Made by a program: the position numbers and the translations under genes. From Phycisphaerales bacterium (GTDB taxonomy: Bacteria; Planctomycetota; Phycisphaerae; Tepidisphaerales; Tepidisphaeraceae): DNA of 50,349 bases. Of the stretch, positions 27,357 through 36,389 are shown piece by piece. The stretch's first letter is position 1, and each line of letters begins with the position of its first letter. The notes below the pieces were generated by a model. The model was not told the DNA's origin, searched no databases, and was given only the letters and a program-made list of their open reading frames with translations. Location of the stretch: NCBI GenBank assembly GCA_020847545.1, contig JADLBV010000096.1:1-50349 (forward strand), in the 5' to 3' direction.

Positions 27357-28049
27357 TCAGGCCAGTCCATAGTCCGGGACCAGCGCCCCGCTGGTCAGCG
27401 CATTGTCTGGGCTGGCCAGAAAGGCGATGGTCCGGGCCACCTGTTCAACCGTGGGCCAGCGGGAATAATCCGCATCGGACATGGAGGTGCGATTGGCGGG
27501 CGTGTCCATGATCGAAGGCAAAACGGCATTGATCCAAATCTGATCGTCGCGCGTCTCTTTGGCCAACGATTGCGTTAGCGCGGCGACTGCGGACTTTGCC
27601 GTGGCGTATGCGATCATGCCGGAGGTGGGCGCAACGGCCGCGCGGGCGGCGACATTGACGATCCGTCCACCCTGCCCGGTCTTTCGCATCGCGACAATCG
27701 CTTCGCGGCAGCAAAGAAAACAGCTTAAAGTGTTCAACTCAAACTGGCGTCGAAAATCATCGGCGCGGGTTTGCTCAATCGGCGCGGCGCTGAAACCGCC
27801 GATGGTATGAATCGAGGCCCACATCGGACCCACTTTGGCGTAAAAATCAGTGACGGCCTTCTCATCCGTGCAATCGACCGGATGAAGATGCAGGTTTTTG
27901 TGGGGATTGGGTTGATTTTTCCCGCTGCCCAAATGCCCTGTGGCATGACAGATCGCGCCACGCTCAAGCAGCAATTTGACCACGGCCGAGCCTAAGGCGC
28001 CGGTTCCGCCCGTCACCACCACCACCCGGCCGGCGTAGTCCTGGTCCAT
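27357..28049 (-). CDS. Short-chain dehydrogenase/reductase (SDR)
   Basis: 230 residues from the ATG at 28049; a TTG five codons earlier is rejected because AAAAGG lies 8 nt before the ATG. Classical SDR: cofactor loop TGGTGALG, NVAARAAVAP in the catalytic-Ser region, and YATAK with the catalytic Tyr and Lys. The usual catalytic Ser falls where this protein has an Ala/Arg-rich segment, so activity needs care in assignment. Substrate unknown. It follows ugd on the same strand after an 88-nt gap that includes a REP-like element, so it may belong to the polysaccharide unit or be independent. Confidence 0.85.
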   Translation of the reverse strand: MDQDYAGRVVVVTGGTGALGSAVVKLLLERGAICHATGHLGSGKNQPNPHKNLHLHPVDCTDEKAVTDFYAKVGPMWASIHTIGGFSAAPIEQTRADDFRRQFELNTLSCFLCCREAIVAMRKTGQGGRIVNVAARAAVAPTSGMIAYATAKSAVAALTQSLAKETRDDQIWINAVLPSIMDTPANRTSMSDADYSRWPTVEQVARTIAFLASPDNALTSGALVPDYGLA

Positions 28050-28077
28050 GGAGAGCCTTTTCAATGGGGAAATCGAT

Positions 28078-28102
28078 GGTCCGCACGGGTGCGAACCCTA
28101 CA
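28078..28102. repeat. GTAG-headed REP-like palindrome (third family)
   Basis: On the minus strand it reads TGTAGGG then TTCGCACCCGTGCGGACC: GTAG followed by an 8-bp stem GGTTCGCA/TGCGGACC (one wobble) with loop CCCG. It has the same header as the other REPs but a different core. It sits between ugd and the SDR gene. Confidence 0.5.
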
Positions 28103-28137
28103 AAATCACACCCATATATTCACACCCGGCAACAGGT

Positions 28138-29490
28138 TTACACCCGGGTTTTAAGCCGCAGGGTGTTTTCGACGGCCGGACGGCCCATGGGGTAATACTG
28201 GAATCCCGTTTCGCGCATCACGTCGCGGTGCAGGCAGTTTCGGCCATCAAAAATAATCGGCTGGTTCATCGTCGCCGCGATTTTTCGGAACGGCAGTGTC
28301 GAATATTGAGGCCAGTCAGTCAGCAAGGCCACCGCATCCGCACCAGCCGCGGCGCTGACCGGATCGGGGAACCACTCCACCTGCTCCTTAAAGAGCTGTT
28401 TCATGTTCTCCATCGCCTTGGGATCGGTCGCCCGGACATGCGCACCTTTTTCCAACAGGTAACGGATCACATCAATCGCGGCCGACTCGCGGATGTCATC
28501 GGTGTCGGCCTTGAAGGCCAATCCCCAGACCGCGATGGTCGCCCCTTCGATCGGCCGGCCCAGCTTTTCAACAATTTTTTGCACGAACCGCTGCTTTTGA
28601 TTCTTATTGACGGTTTGAATGGCCTCGACAAACAGGTTTTCATGGCCCACCGCCTTGCTGATGTGCTCCAGCGCGGCCACATCCTTTGGAAAACAGGAGC
28701 CGCCATATCCACACCCGGCCCGCAAAAACGCCGGCCCGATGCGAAAATCGGTGCCGATCCCCTTTCGGATGTCCTCGATGTCCGCGCCATACGCCTCGCA
28801 CAGAATCGTCATCTCGTTCATGAACGAGATTCGCGCGGCCAGCATCGCGTTGGCGGCGTATTTGGTCAGCTCGGCCGATTCCCAGGCCATCGTCATGAAA
28901 TGCTCTTCGCGCTTGATGATCGGGTCGTACAACCTGCGCATCATGCGAAACGCCTCGGGCGATTCGCCGCCGATGACAATGCGGTCGGGTTCAAGAAAAT
29001 CCTTGACGGCCGACCCTTCGCGCAGGAACTCCGGGTTGGAGACCACCTGCACATAGGCGTTGGTCTGCTGTTTAAGAAAATTGTACAACTTGCGATTGGT
29101 GCCGGCCGGCACGGTCGATTTGACGACAATCGTCACCATGTATTCGTTGTTCAACGCCACCAAGGCGTCGCAGACTTCCTTGCCTGCACCTTCCAGAAAG
29201 CTCATGTCCACAGTGCCATCGTCCTTGGGGGGTGTGCCGACCGCCAGGTAGACGACTTCGGCTTCCTTGAGGGCGGATTTGACGTTGCCGGTAAACTGCA
29301 ACTGACCCGAGGCGTAATGCTCCTGCATCAATTCCTGCAACCCCGGCTCAAAGACGGGGCAATGCCCATCCTGTAGCATCTTGAGCTTGCGCGGGTCTTT
29401 TTCGACGCCCCGCACCGTATGCCCAAGGCTCGCCAGGCAGGTGCCGGTGACCAGACCCACATAACCACAACCAATGACAGTCACATCCAT
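28138..29490 (-). CDS. ugd: UDP-glucose 6-dehydrogenase
   Basis: 450 residues, usual family length. It oxidises UDP-glucose to UDP-glucuronate with two NAD. N-terminal Rossmann fold (VIGCGYVGLVTGTCLASLGH); active-site Cys in GYGGSCFPKD; Lys/Asn-type catalytic helix region ELTKYAANAMLAARISFMNE; C-terminal nucleotide-sugar domain with VWGLAFKADTDDIRES. UDP-glucuronate feeds acidic polysaccharides and is the substrate of decarboxylase/epimerase enzymes such as the one encoded 1.5 kb upstream. Together with the wecA-like gene it forms an exopolysaccharide precursor set. The GDP-mannose dehydrogenase branch is a less likely alternative. Confidence 0.92.
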   Translation of the reverse strand: MDVTVIGCGYVGLVTGTCLASLGHTVRGVEKDPRKLKMLQDGHCPVFEPGLQELMQEHYASGQLQFTGNVKSALKEAEVVYLAVGTPPKDDGTVDMSFLEGAGKEVCDALVALNNEYMVTIVVKSTVPAGTNRKLYNFLKQQTNAYVQVVSNPEFLREGSAVKDFLEPDRIVIGGESPEAFRMMRRLYDPIIKREEHFMTMAWESAELTKYAANAMLAARISFMNEMTILCEAYGADIEDIRKGIGTDFRIGPAFLRAGCGYGGSCFPKDVAALEHISKAVGHENLFVEAIQTVNKNQKQRFVQKIVEKLGRPIEGATIAVWGLAFKADTDDIRESAAIDVIRYLLEKGAHVRATDPKAMENMKQLFKEQVEWFPDPVSAAAGADAVALLTDWPQYSTLPFRKIAATMNQPIIFDGRNCLHRDVMRETGFQYYPMGRPAVENTLRLKTRV

Positions 29491-29539
29491 AATTAAACCT
29501 CAAACCCTTCTTAAATAGCTGAAAATTTATTTAACACGA

Positions 29540-30883
29540 TCACCCGATTTTCATCGGCGATGAAGCGGGTGGAGTAGTCCAGGTGGATTCTTCCGTAGTT
29601 ACAACCGTTGTTTCCTCTTTGATCTCCAACACCGAGCCTTGCTCAATGGAGACGGATGTGGAGACGACTTCGCTGGTGCTTAAATCCCGCCGGGCAACCA
29701 CCCGTGGCTTTTCATGCACCATCCCCATTTTATAGGCCGCGACGATGATCGAACCAAAGATCACCAGATAGATCGCCCCCACATATCGGGTACGCATGTA
29801 AACGATCGATGCGCCCAGCAACGCGAAGAAGATCGCCAATCCGTAGCTGATCAATACCGTCTGTTTGACGCTGAATCCACGCGCCACAAGCTGATGATGA
29901 ATATGGTGCTTGTCCGCGCTGAAAATCGGCCGGCCGTTCACATATCGACGGGTAAAGGCCAACAAGGTGTCCAGCACGGGCAGTGCGAACATGACGGTCG
30001 CCGCCATGAACCACTTGGGATGCTGACCCTGGCCCATGAGAATGATCATCACCGCGCAACAAAACCCCAAAAACATGCTGCCGGTGTCCCCCATGAAGAT
30101 GGAGGCGGGATTGAAATTATAAGGCACAAACCCCAGCACCGCCCCCAACAACGCCAGTCCCAACACCACCCGCAATCCATCCCAGTTGGTGTTCAACCCG
30201 GACCCGGCCATAGCCAGATGAATCGCCAGAAACAGCAACCCGGCCGAAATCACGCCGGTCACCCCGCCGCACAGGCCATCCAGACCATCCATGAGATTCG
30301 TGGCGTTGCAACAGAACACGACGATGAAAACAACCAGCAATCCGCTGATGGAAATGATAAACCAATCGGGAATCATCGGCAGGCCAAACCGGTTGTTGAG
30401 CAAATGACTCACCGGAACCAGCACCGGCTCCACCAGCCGGGTGCCGATGCCATCCGCCAGCAAAATCAACGCGGCCAGCACCTGCCCCATGATCTTCACC
30501 CACGGCTTGAGCCGCAGAATATCATCCCACAACCCCAGCAAAACGATGCAGCACGCCCCCACCACAATGCTGAATTTGATCACCAGATGGGTGGTCGTCC
30601 ACCCCAGCGGCACTTGATGCAATCGAAGAAACTGGCTGACCGCCAAACCGCAAATCCATCCCAGAAAGACCGCCACGCCACCCAGATAAGCCACCGGCAC
30701 GGCGTGCATTTTGCGAATGCGGTCCGGCTCGTCGATGATCCCGTAATACATCGCCACCGACCGCATGATCGGCGTGAAAATAAACGACACCACAAACGCC
30801 GCGTAAAAAACGTAGATGTAAGGGGACAACACCTCATCCGCGGTGAATGGCCGGCCAATTTGTCCCAGCAAAACGCTGATCAT
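29540..30883 (-). CDS. WecA/TagO-like undecaprenyl-phosphate sugar-1-phosphate transferase
   Basis: 447 residues with about eleven membrane helices. It has family motifs of the MraY/WecA/TagO group: HAVPVAYLGGVAVFLGW, GLWDD, the catalytic NATNLMDGLDGLCGGV, and FNPASIFMGDTGSMFLGF, plus the cytoplasmic HHIHHQL loop with metal and substrate ligands. The enzyme moves GlcNAc-1-P or a related sugar-P onto the lipid carrier and so starts glycan assembly. The C-terminal 60 residues form an acidic Ser/Thr-rich cytoplasmic tail not seen in standard WecA. It lies 49 nt upstream of ugd on the same strand. Confidence 0.9.
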   Translation of the reverse strand: MISVLLGQIGRPFTADEVLSPYIYVFYAAFVVSFIFTPIMRSVAMYYGIIDEPDRIRKMHAVPVAYLGGVAVFLGWICGLAVSQFLRLHQVPLGWTTTHLVIKFSIVVGACCIVLLGLWDDILRLKPWVKIMGQVLAALILLADGIGTRLVEPVLVPVSHLLNNRFGLPMIPDWFIISISGLLVVFIVVFCCNATNLMDGLDGLCGGVTGVISAGLLFLAIHLAMAGSGLNTNWDGLRVVLGLALLGAVLGFVPYNFNPASIFMGDTGSMFLGFCCAVMIILMGQGQHPKWFMAATVMFALPVLDTLLAFTRRYVNGRPIFSADKHHIHHQLVARGFSVKQTVLISYGLAIFFALLGASIVYMRTRYVGAIYLVIFGSIIVAAYKMGMVHEKPRVVARRDLSTSEVVSTSVSIEQGSVLEIKEETTVVTTEESTWTTPPASSPMKIG

Positions 30884-31023
30884 GCTTCAATATCCCAAGG
30901 ACACGCCGGCACCCGCCACCGTGGATGGAGTCATCCTTGTTAGAATTTTCGGCGCATTTTGCATCGCTCTCAAGTCAACCACGTCAATTGGTCCAACGTC
31001 CGATAAAAAGGGACCGGCGGTCA

Positions 31024-31995
31024 TTACGCCATTGCACGCTGTTCGGCAATCACCGACTGGATGATCTGATCCAGATTCAGCTTCGGCCTGAAACCTATTA
31101 CGCCTCGCAGACGATCCAGTTTTGGTACCCGCCGGGGAAGATCATCAAAGGCATGACCATACGCCTGTTCATAACTCAGATGGTGGATCTGACTGGCGGA
31201 TTTACAGTGCCGTATAACGCGCTCGGCCAGTTGGTTGATCGAAACTTCCTCATCCGACCCCAGATTATACACCTGTCCCAAGGCCTTTGGCTCCCCCATT
31301 AATTGAACCAGCGCCTCAGAGACATCAGAAACATGACAAAAACAACGGGTCTGGTTCCCGTCGCCATAGACCTCCAACGGCTTTCCCGCCAATGCGGCCG
31401 ACACGAATCGGGGCAATACCATCCCGTACATGCCAACCTGCCGCGGGCCAACGGTGTTGAACAACCTCACCAGCACCACCGGCAAGCCATATTGTCGATG
31501 ATACGCCAGCCCCAGAAATTCATCGATCCCCTTGGAATACGCATAACACCAGCGGCTGGAATGGGTTGCCCCCATCACCACATCGTCCAATTCATCAAAC
31601 GGAACCCGCGCCCCTTTGCCATAAACTTCGGAGGAACTGGTAATCAGTGTCGGCCGACCGAACCGATGGGCGGCCTCCAAAACCACTTCGGTCCCATGAA
31701 TCGTCGTCCGAATCGTCCGCACCGGCTGATCCAGAATCAACTGCACCCCCACCGCGCTGGCCAGGTGATAAACCACGTCGGCCGAGTGAACCAGCGTGTT
31801 GACCGTGGCAACATGCTCAACCGAATCGCGGACAAACTGGAATTTCGGATTCCTGCGGATATGTTCGATATTTTCCACCCGACCGGTGGATAAGTCATCC
31901 AGCACGGTCACGCGGTCCCCCCGATCCAGCAGCCGCTCGGCCAGATGCGAGCCAATAAACCCCGCGCCGCCGGTAATTAAGGCATGAATCGACAT
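31024..31995 (-). CDS. NAD-dependent nucleotide-sugar epimerase/decarboxylase
   Basis: 323 residues of the extended SDR family. TGGAGFIGSHL cofactor loop, VLDDLSTG, catalytic SSSEVYG (Ser/Thr) and YAYSKGIDE (YxxxK), and RLFNTVGPRQVGMYGMVLPRF. The last motif and the overall pattern fit UDP-glucuronate decarboxylase or UDP-glucose 4-epimerase types. With ugd close by, UDP-glucuronate processing is the favoured role (inference). It is separated by 140 nt from the wecA-like gene on the same strand; no terminator is visible in the gap, so they may share a transcript. Confidence 0.87.
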   Translation of the reverse strand: MSIHALITGGAGFIGSHLAERLLDRGDRVTVLDDLSTGRVENIEHIRRNPKFQFVRDSVEHVATVNTLVHSADVVYHLASAVGVQLILDQPVRTIRTTIHGTEVVLEAAHRFGRPTLITSSSEVYGKGARVPFDELDDVVMGATHSSRWCYAYSKGIDEFLGLAYHRQYGLPVVLVRLFNTVGPRQVGMYGMVLPRFVSAALAGKPLEVYGDGNQTRCFCHVSDVSEALVQLMGEPKALGQVYNLGSDEEVSINQLAERVIRHCKSASQIHHLSYEQAYGHAFDDLPRRVPKLDRLRGVIGFRPKLNLDQIIQSVIAEQRAMA

Positions 31996-32055
31996 CCCAA
32001 AAGAGATTATATCCCAAATTGACCCCGATCAAGCGGTTTGTGGTATCGTCTGGCC

Positions 32056-32865
32056 ATGGAATATGAACTGGGAATCATCGGCGCGGGGAACATGGCGGAG
32101 GCGATTGTGCGGGGGGTTATCCAGGGCGGAGTCATCGCTCCGGCGAAAATGGTGGCGGCGGATGTCTCTCCTCAACGACGCGAATTGTTTGCCAATCAGC
32201 TTGGCATCAAAGCCGTGGAAAAACCGGCCGACGCGGCACGCGGGGCGAAAATCGTGCTGTTGAGTGTCAAACCGTATCAGATGGGGGAGGTATTGGGGGA
32301 AATTCGCCCAAGTTTACGCCCCGATTCGCTGGTGGTGTCGATCGCGGCGGGGATTGGGTCCGGCGCGATTGAGAAACATCTGGGAAATGGATCATGGCGG
32401 GTGGTGCGTTCGATGCCCAATACCCCCATGCTGGTGGGAGAGGGGATGGTGGCCATCGCGGCCGGCAAGTGGGCGACACCGGAGGATATGGCGACGGCCC
32501 GGCGGCTATTTGAGACGGCCGCCAGTGTCGTGGAGGTCAAAGAGGAACAGATGGACGCGGTGACGGCGGTCAGCGGGTCAGGCCCGGCCTATTTTTATTA
32601 TCTGGTGGAACAGATGACCGAGGCGGGGGTGCGGCTGGGATTGTCGACAAAGGATGCGGAATTGATGGCTCGAAAAACGGCATTGGGGGCGGCCAAACTG
32701 CTGGTGAATTCCACCGACTCGCCACGCGAACTTCGCCGCAAAGTCACCACGCCAGGTGGAACAACCGCCGCCGCGATTGATTACATGGAATCACACCAGA
32801 TGGGTCAGATCGTCATGGATGCGCTGTCGGCGGCGGCACAACGCAGCCGGGAGATGGGGAAATAA
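32056..32865 (+). CDS. proC: Pyrroline-5-carboxylate reductase
   Basis: 269 residues from the ATG at 32056; a TTG six codons earlier is dismissed. It carries out the last step of proline synthesis. N-terminal Rossmann fold (LGIIGAGNMAEAIVRGVI), VVRSMPNTPMLVGEGM, and the C-terminal dimer domain with the ProC signature (AVSGSGPAYFYYLVEQM, then KVTTPGGTTAAAIDYME). Convergent with purN, whose 3-prime end overlaps it by 53 nt. proA is 16 kb away in this window, so the pathway genes are scattered. Confidence 0.95.
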   Translation: MEYELGIIGAGNMAEAIVRGVIQGGVIAPAKMVAADVSPQRRELFANQLGIKAVEKPADAARGAKIVLLSVKPYQMGEVLGEIRPSLRPDSLVVSIAAGIGSGAIEKHLGNGSWRVVRSMPNTPMLVGEGMVAIAAGKWATPEDMATARRLFETAASVVEVKEEQMDAVTAVSGSGPAYFYYLVEQMTEAGVRLGLSTKDAELMARKTALGAAKLLVNSTDSPRELRRKVTTPGGTTAAAIDYMESHQMGQIVMDALSAAAQRSREMGK

Positions 32866-33481
32866 CCCGCACCCGTCGGCCGACAATTTGCAGTCGACGC
32901 TGGGCAAAAAGCCCGATCGCCTCCGGATAGGCGATGGTTTCCTGTTCAAAAACGCGATGGGCGAGGGTGTCCGGGGTGTCATCATCCAGAACTTCGCAGG
33001 TACGCTGGAGGATGACCGGGCCGCTGTCATATTCGGCGTCCACGAAATGAACCGTGCAACCGCTGACTTTGCACCCGTAATCGAGCACAGCCTGATGGAC
33101 GCGCCGGCCGTACATCCCTTTGCCGCCGAAACTGGGGAGCAAGGCGGGGTGAATGTTCATCACCCGGCCGGCATATTTTTCAGGAACCTGCAACAGACAC
33201 AACCACCCCGCCAGGCAGACCAGATCGACATTGACATCATCGCAGAGGGTAAAGATTTGTTTGCCATGCTCCTCGGCGGTGGCGAAATCGCGGCGGTCGG
33301 CGATGAAATTCATCAGTTTGGCATCCGCGGCGCGCTGAAGACCCACCAAACCGGGACGGGAGCCGATGACTACGGCAATTTGCGCGTTCAATGTGCCGGC
33401 GGCGATCCGGTCGATCAGGTTTTGCAGCGTTCGGCCGGTTCCGCTGAGCAATACCGCGAGTTTGAGGGGGGAATCGCTCAT
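32813..33481 (-). CDS. purN: Phosphoribosylglycinamide formyltransferase
   Basis: 222 residues from the ATG at 33481, which overlaps the ileS stop as ATGA, so translation is probably coupled. PurN transfers a formyl group from 10-formyl-THF to GAR in purine synthesis. Motifs: LLSGTGRTLQNLID, then LVCLAGWLCLLQVP, the catalytic NIHPALLPSFGGKGMYG (Asn and His), and VHFVDAEYDSGPVI (Asp). The 14-residue upstream extension lies inside ileS and is rejected. The C-terminal tail (SPSPGCVVPPPTAHP) extends over the 3-prime end of proC. Confidence 0.94.
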   Translation of the reverse strand: MSDSPLKLAVLLSGTGRTLQNLIDRIAAGTLNAQIAVVIGSRPGLVGLQRAADAKLMNFIADRRDFATAEEHGKQIFTLCDDVNVDLVCLAGWLCLLQVPEKYAGRVMNIHPALLPSFGGKGMYGRRVHQAVLDYGCKVSGCTVHFVDAEYDSGPVILQRTCEVLDDDTPDTLAHRVFEQETIAYPEAIGLFAQRRLQIVGRRVRVISPSPGCVVPPPTAHP

Positions 33482-36357
33482 GGGTTCAATTTGCGCAACG
33501 CCGCGGCGTCGCGGAGACACAGATCGGGGTGTTGCTCATCACGGCCAACATCCGGCCGGCGCTTCCAGCTACGGGCGCAGGCGGCGTAGTCATTTCGTCG
33601 ATCCACAATTTTGACCGTGACGGCCGGTGCGCTGTCGGCCGATTCGGCAAAGGTGTGGTGGCCGGCGCCGACAAGGTCTTCCAGATCGACGCCATAGGCT
33701 TGCAGACGACGACGAAGGTCATCGCTGTCCACCTGATAGATCACCTCGGCATCGAGGGCCTTGTTCAGACCGACTTCCTTTTTCAGGCCATCAAGTTGGG
33801 AGAGCGCCTGATCACGCAGCTCCATCAGCAGTTTCCATTCCTCGCGTTGTTCATCGGTGGGTGACTGATCCGATGCCTTTGGCAGCAACGCCAGGTGAAT
33901 GCTGGAAAGTCCGGCCTCATCGGCGGGCTTGCTGGGAATCTGTTCCCACGCCTCATCGGCCGTGAAAACGATCATCGGAGCCAGCAGCTTGGTCAGAACC
34001 ATCACCATCCGGTGCATGACCGTCTGGCATCGCCGGCGAATCGCCGAGTCAGGCAGTTCGCAATAGAGCCGGTCCTTCATCGCGTTACCATAAATGGCGC
34101 TGATCTGGACGGCACAGAAATCGTGCAGCAATCGAAACGCGCGATGGAGCTGATAAGACTCATAGGCGCTGGTCACTTCGCCAATCAGCTCATCAAGCTG
34201 GTTCCACGCCCAACCATCAAGACTGCGAGGGGGGATGGTTTGCGTGTGCTTTGCCGAATCAAAATCGTACAGGTTGGAGAGGAGATACCGCAGCGTATTG
34301 CGGATTTTGCGATACTTGTCGCCAAATTCCTGCAACATCTTCGGGCTGACGGGAATATCACCCTGATAATCGACGCTGCAACACCACAACCGCAGTACAT
34401 CGGCCCCGTGGCGGTTGATCTCCTGCGTGGCGGTGACGTACTCCTTGTCGCTCTTGGAGACCTTGGTTCCATCCGGCTTGACGACAAAACCGTGGGTGAG
34501 GACTTGCCTGAACGGAGGCACACCCGTCGCCCCCAGCGATGGCAACATCGACAACTGGAACCAGCCTCGGTGTTGATCGGAACCTTCCAGGTACAGGTCG
34601 GCCGGGAATTGCAGTTGCGGACGCGACTGCAATACGGCGTGCCAGGAGCTTCCCGATTCAAACCAGACGTCGAAAATGTCCTTCTCCTTGCGCAGCTGAT
34701 CGGGAGAAAATCCGGCGGGATATTCAAAATCACTCCCCAGCAGTTCGGCCGGTGAGTCAGTAAACCACGCATCCGAACCTTTTTCGGCAAACCGTTTGGC
34801 CACCGCGCGGACGCTGGCGGGAGTCACCAGTGCTTCTCCATGCTCATTATAAAAAACCGGGATGGGCAATCCCCACGCCCGCTGCCGCGAGATGCACCAA
34901 TCCGGCCGGGAATCGATCATGCCGGTCATGCGCGATTGCCCCCATTTGGGGATGAATTCCACCTCGTGGGCCACGCTCGCCAAGGCGCGCTGCCGCAATG
35001 ATCGCGGGCGGGCGCCGATCTCACCCATCACGCCATATTCGCGGTCGATGGCGATGAACCATTGCTCGGTGGCGCGAAAGATCGTGGGGGTTTTGCTTCG
35101 CCAGTCGTGAGGATAGCTATGGCTGATGACCCCTTGGTCAAACAGCACATCCAGTTCGACCAGCTTGTTGATGATTAACGGGTTGGCATCCCAGACGCTC
35201 AACCCATGCAGCCATGATGGAACGGTCTGATCAAACCGGCCATTGTGCAACACCGGACAATAGACCGGTAATCGATTGAGAATGCCGGTGGCGTAGTCCT
35301 CCTCACCGTGGCCGGGGGCGGTGTGAACCAGCCCGGTGCCATCGGTGGTGGTGACGTAAGTGGCTTCCAGCAGCGGCCCCTGTCGGTCGATGAAGGGGTG
35401 CTGATAGGTGGCGCCGGCCGCGACAATCTCCCGGCCGGTGGTCGATTTGAGCACCTGAATATTGGTGATGCCGGGGCGATCCTCAAACACCTTTTTAACC
35501 AATTCGGTCGCGACCACGCCCAGGCGCGATCGTCCATTGCGGTCATAACGGACCAGCGAATATTGAACCTCCGGATGGACCGCGATGGCCAGATTGGCCG
35601 GCAATGTCCAGGGGGTGGTCGTCCAGACCAGAAAATCAATCGCCTCCCCATCGGCGTCAAACAGGAGATTCATCGCCTGCGGATTGGCGCTGCGGAACTC
35701 GACAAAGATGCTGGGGCCTTCAACGTCGCGATATTCCAACTCCGCATCGGCCAGCGCGGTCTGATTGGCGATGGACCAATGGACTGGTTTGAGCTGTTTA
35801 TAGACCAACCCCGCCTCGACAAAGCGTGCAAAGACCTCCAGCACGGCCGACTCATAGGCGGGTTTGAGGGTTAAATAGGGATTTGCCCAATCCCCAAAGA
35901 TGCCAAGCCGTTGAAACTGTTCATTTTGAACGCCGGCGAATTTTTCGGCATAGGCAAAGCAGAGTCGGCGGACTTCAACGGTGGACATCTGCCGCAATTT
36001 TGGGCCAAGGTCCTGCTGGATTTTGTGTTCGATGGGCAGGCCGTGGCAGTCCCAACCGGGGACATAGGGGGTTTGATGCCCCTGCATGGTGCGGAAGCGC
36101 AGGATGACATCCTTGAGGGTTTTGTTGATCAGGTGACCGATGTGAATGTCCCCATTGGCAAAGGGTGGGCCATCGTGAAGGATCCATTTTTTACCTTTGG
36201 ATCGGGCGCCCTGAATCTGGTCATAGAGCTTTTGCTCCTGCCAGCGTGCCAATCGCGGCGGTTCGTTTTGAACCAGCTTGGCTTCCATCGCAAATGGGGT
36301 TTGCGGGAGGTTGAGTGTGGTTTTGTAGTTCTTTTTGGCCGGGGTATCGGTGCTCAT
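33478..36357 (-). CDS. ileS: Isoleucyl-tRNA synthetase
   Basis: 959 residues, class I synthetase. HIGH motif in GDIHIGHLINKTLKD; KMSKS motif as KVSKS in PDGTKVSKSDKEY; the large editing (CP1) domain has TTTPWTLPANLAIAV and the GHGEEDY segment. The C-terminal zinc ribbon, normally CxxC...CxxC, reads C927-x2-S930 and C947-x2-D950, so two of four ligands are lost. It is in a unit with the MATE gene (31-nt gap upstream) and purN (4-nt overlap downstream). No T-box-like leader is visible. Confidence 0.97.
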   Translation of the reverse strand: MSTDTPAKKNYKTTLNLPQTPFAMEAKLVQNEPPRLARWQEQKLYDQIQGARSKGKKWILHDGPPFANGDIHIGHLINKTLKDVILRFRTMQGHQTPYVPGWDCHGLPIEHKIQQDLGPKLRQMSTVEVRRLCFAYAEKFAGVQNEQFQRLGIFGDWANPYLTLKPAYESAVLEVFARFVEAGLVYKQLKPVHWSIANQTALADAELEYRDVEGPSIFVEFRSANPQAMNLLFDADGEAIDFLVWTTTPWTLPANLAIAVHPEVQYSLVRYDRNGRSRLGVVATELVKKVFEDRPGITNIQVLKSTTGREIVAAGATYQHPFIDRQGPLLEATYVTTTDGTGLVHTAPGHGEEDYATGILNRLPVYCPVLHNGRFDQTVPSWLHGLSVWDANPLIINKLVELDVLFDQGVISHSYPHDWRSKTPTIFRATEQWFIAIDREYGVMGEIGARPRSLRQRALASVAHEVEFIPKWGQSRMTGMIDSRPDWCISRQRAWGLPIPVFYNEHGEALVTPASVRAVAKRFAEKGSDAWFTDSPAELLGSDFEYPAGFSPDQLRKEKDIFDVWFESGSSWHAVLQSRPQLQFPADLYLEGSDQHRGWFQLSMLPSLGATGVPPFRQVLTHGFVVKPDGTKVSKSDKEYVTATQEINRHGADVLRLWCCSVDYQGDIPVSPKMLQEFGDKYRKIRNTLRYLLSNLYDFDSAKHTQTIPPRSLDGWAWNQLDELIGEVTSAYESYQLHRAFRLLHDFCAVQISAIYGNAMKDRLYCELPDSAIRRRCQTVMHRMVMVLTKLLAPMIVFTADEAWEQIPSKPADEAGLSSIHLALLPKASDQSPTDEQREEWKLLMELRDQALSQLDGLKKEVGLNKALDAEVIYQVDSDDLRRRLQAYGVDLEDLVGAGHHTFAESADSAPAVTVKIVDRRNDYAACARSWKRRPDVGRDEQHPDLCLRDAAALRKLNP

Positions 36358-36389
36358 GAATCGACTCGTTGGGACCTGTCACAGCGGGA

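Noticed and set aside
28048-29376. 442-codon plus-strand frame across ugd
   Set aside because: Antisense to ugd, whose motifs are unambiguous.
29714-30943. 409-codon plus-strand frame across the wecA-like gene
   Set aside because: Antisense to a clear membrane glycan transferase; its His/Gln/Asp-rich composition is typical of a shadow frame.
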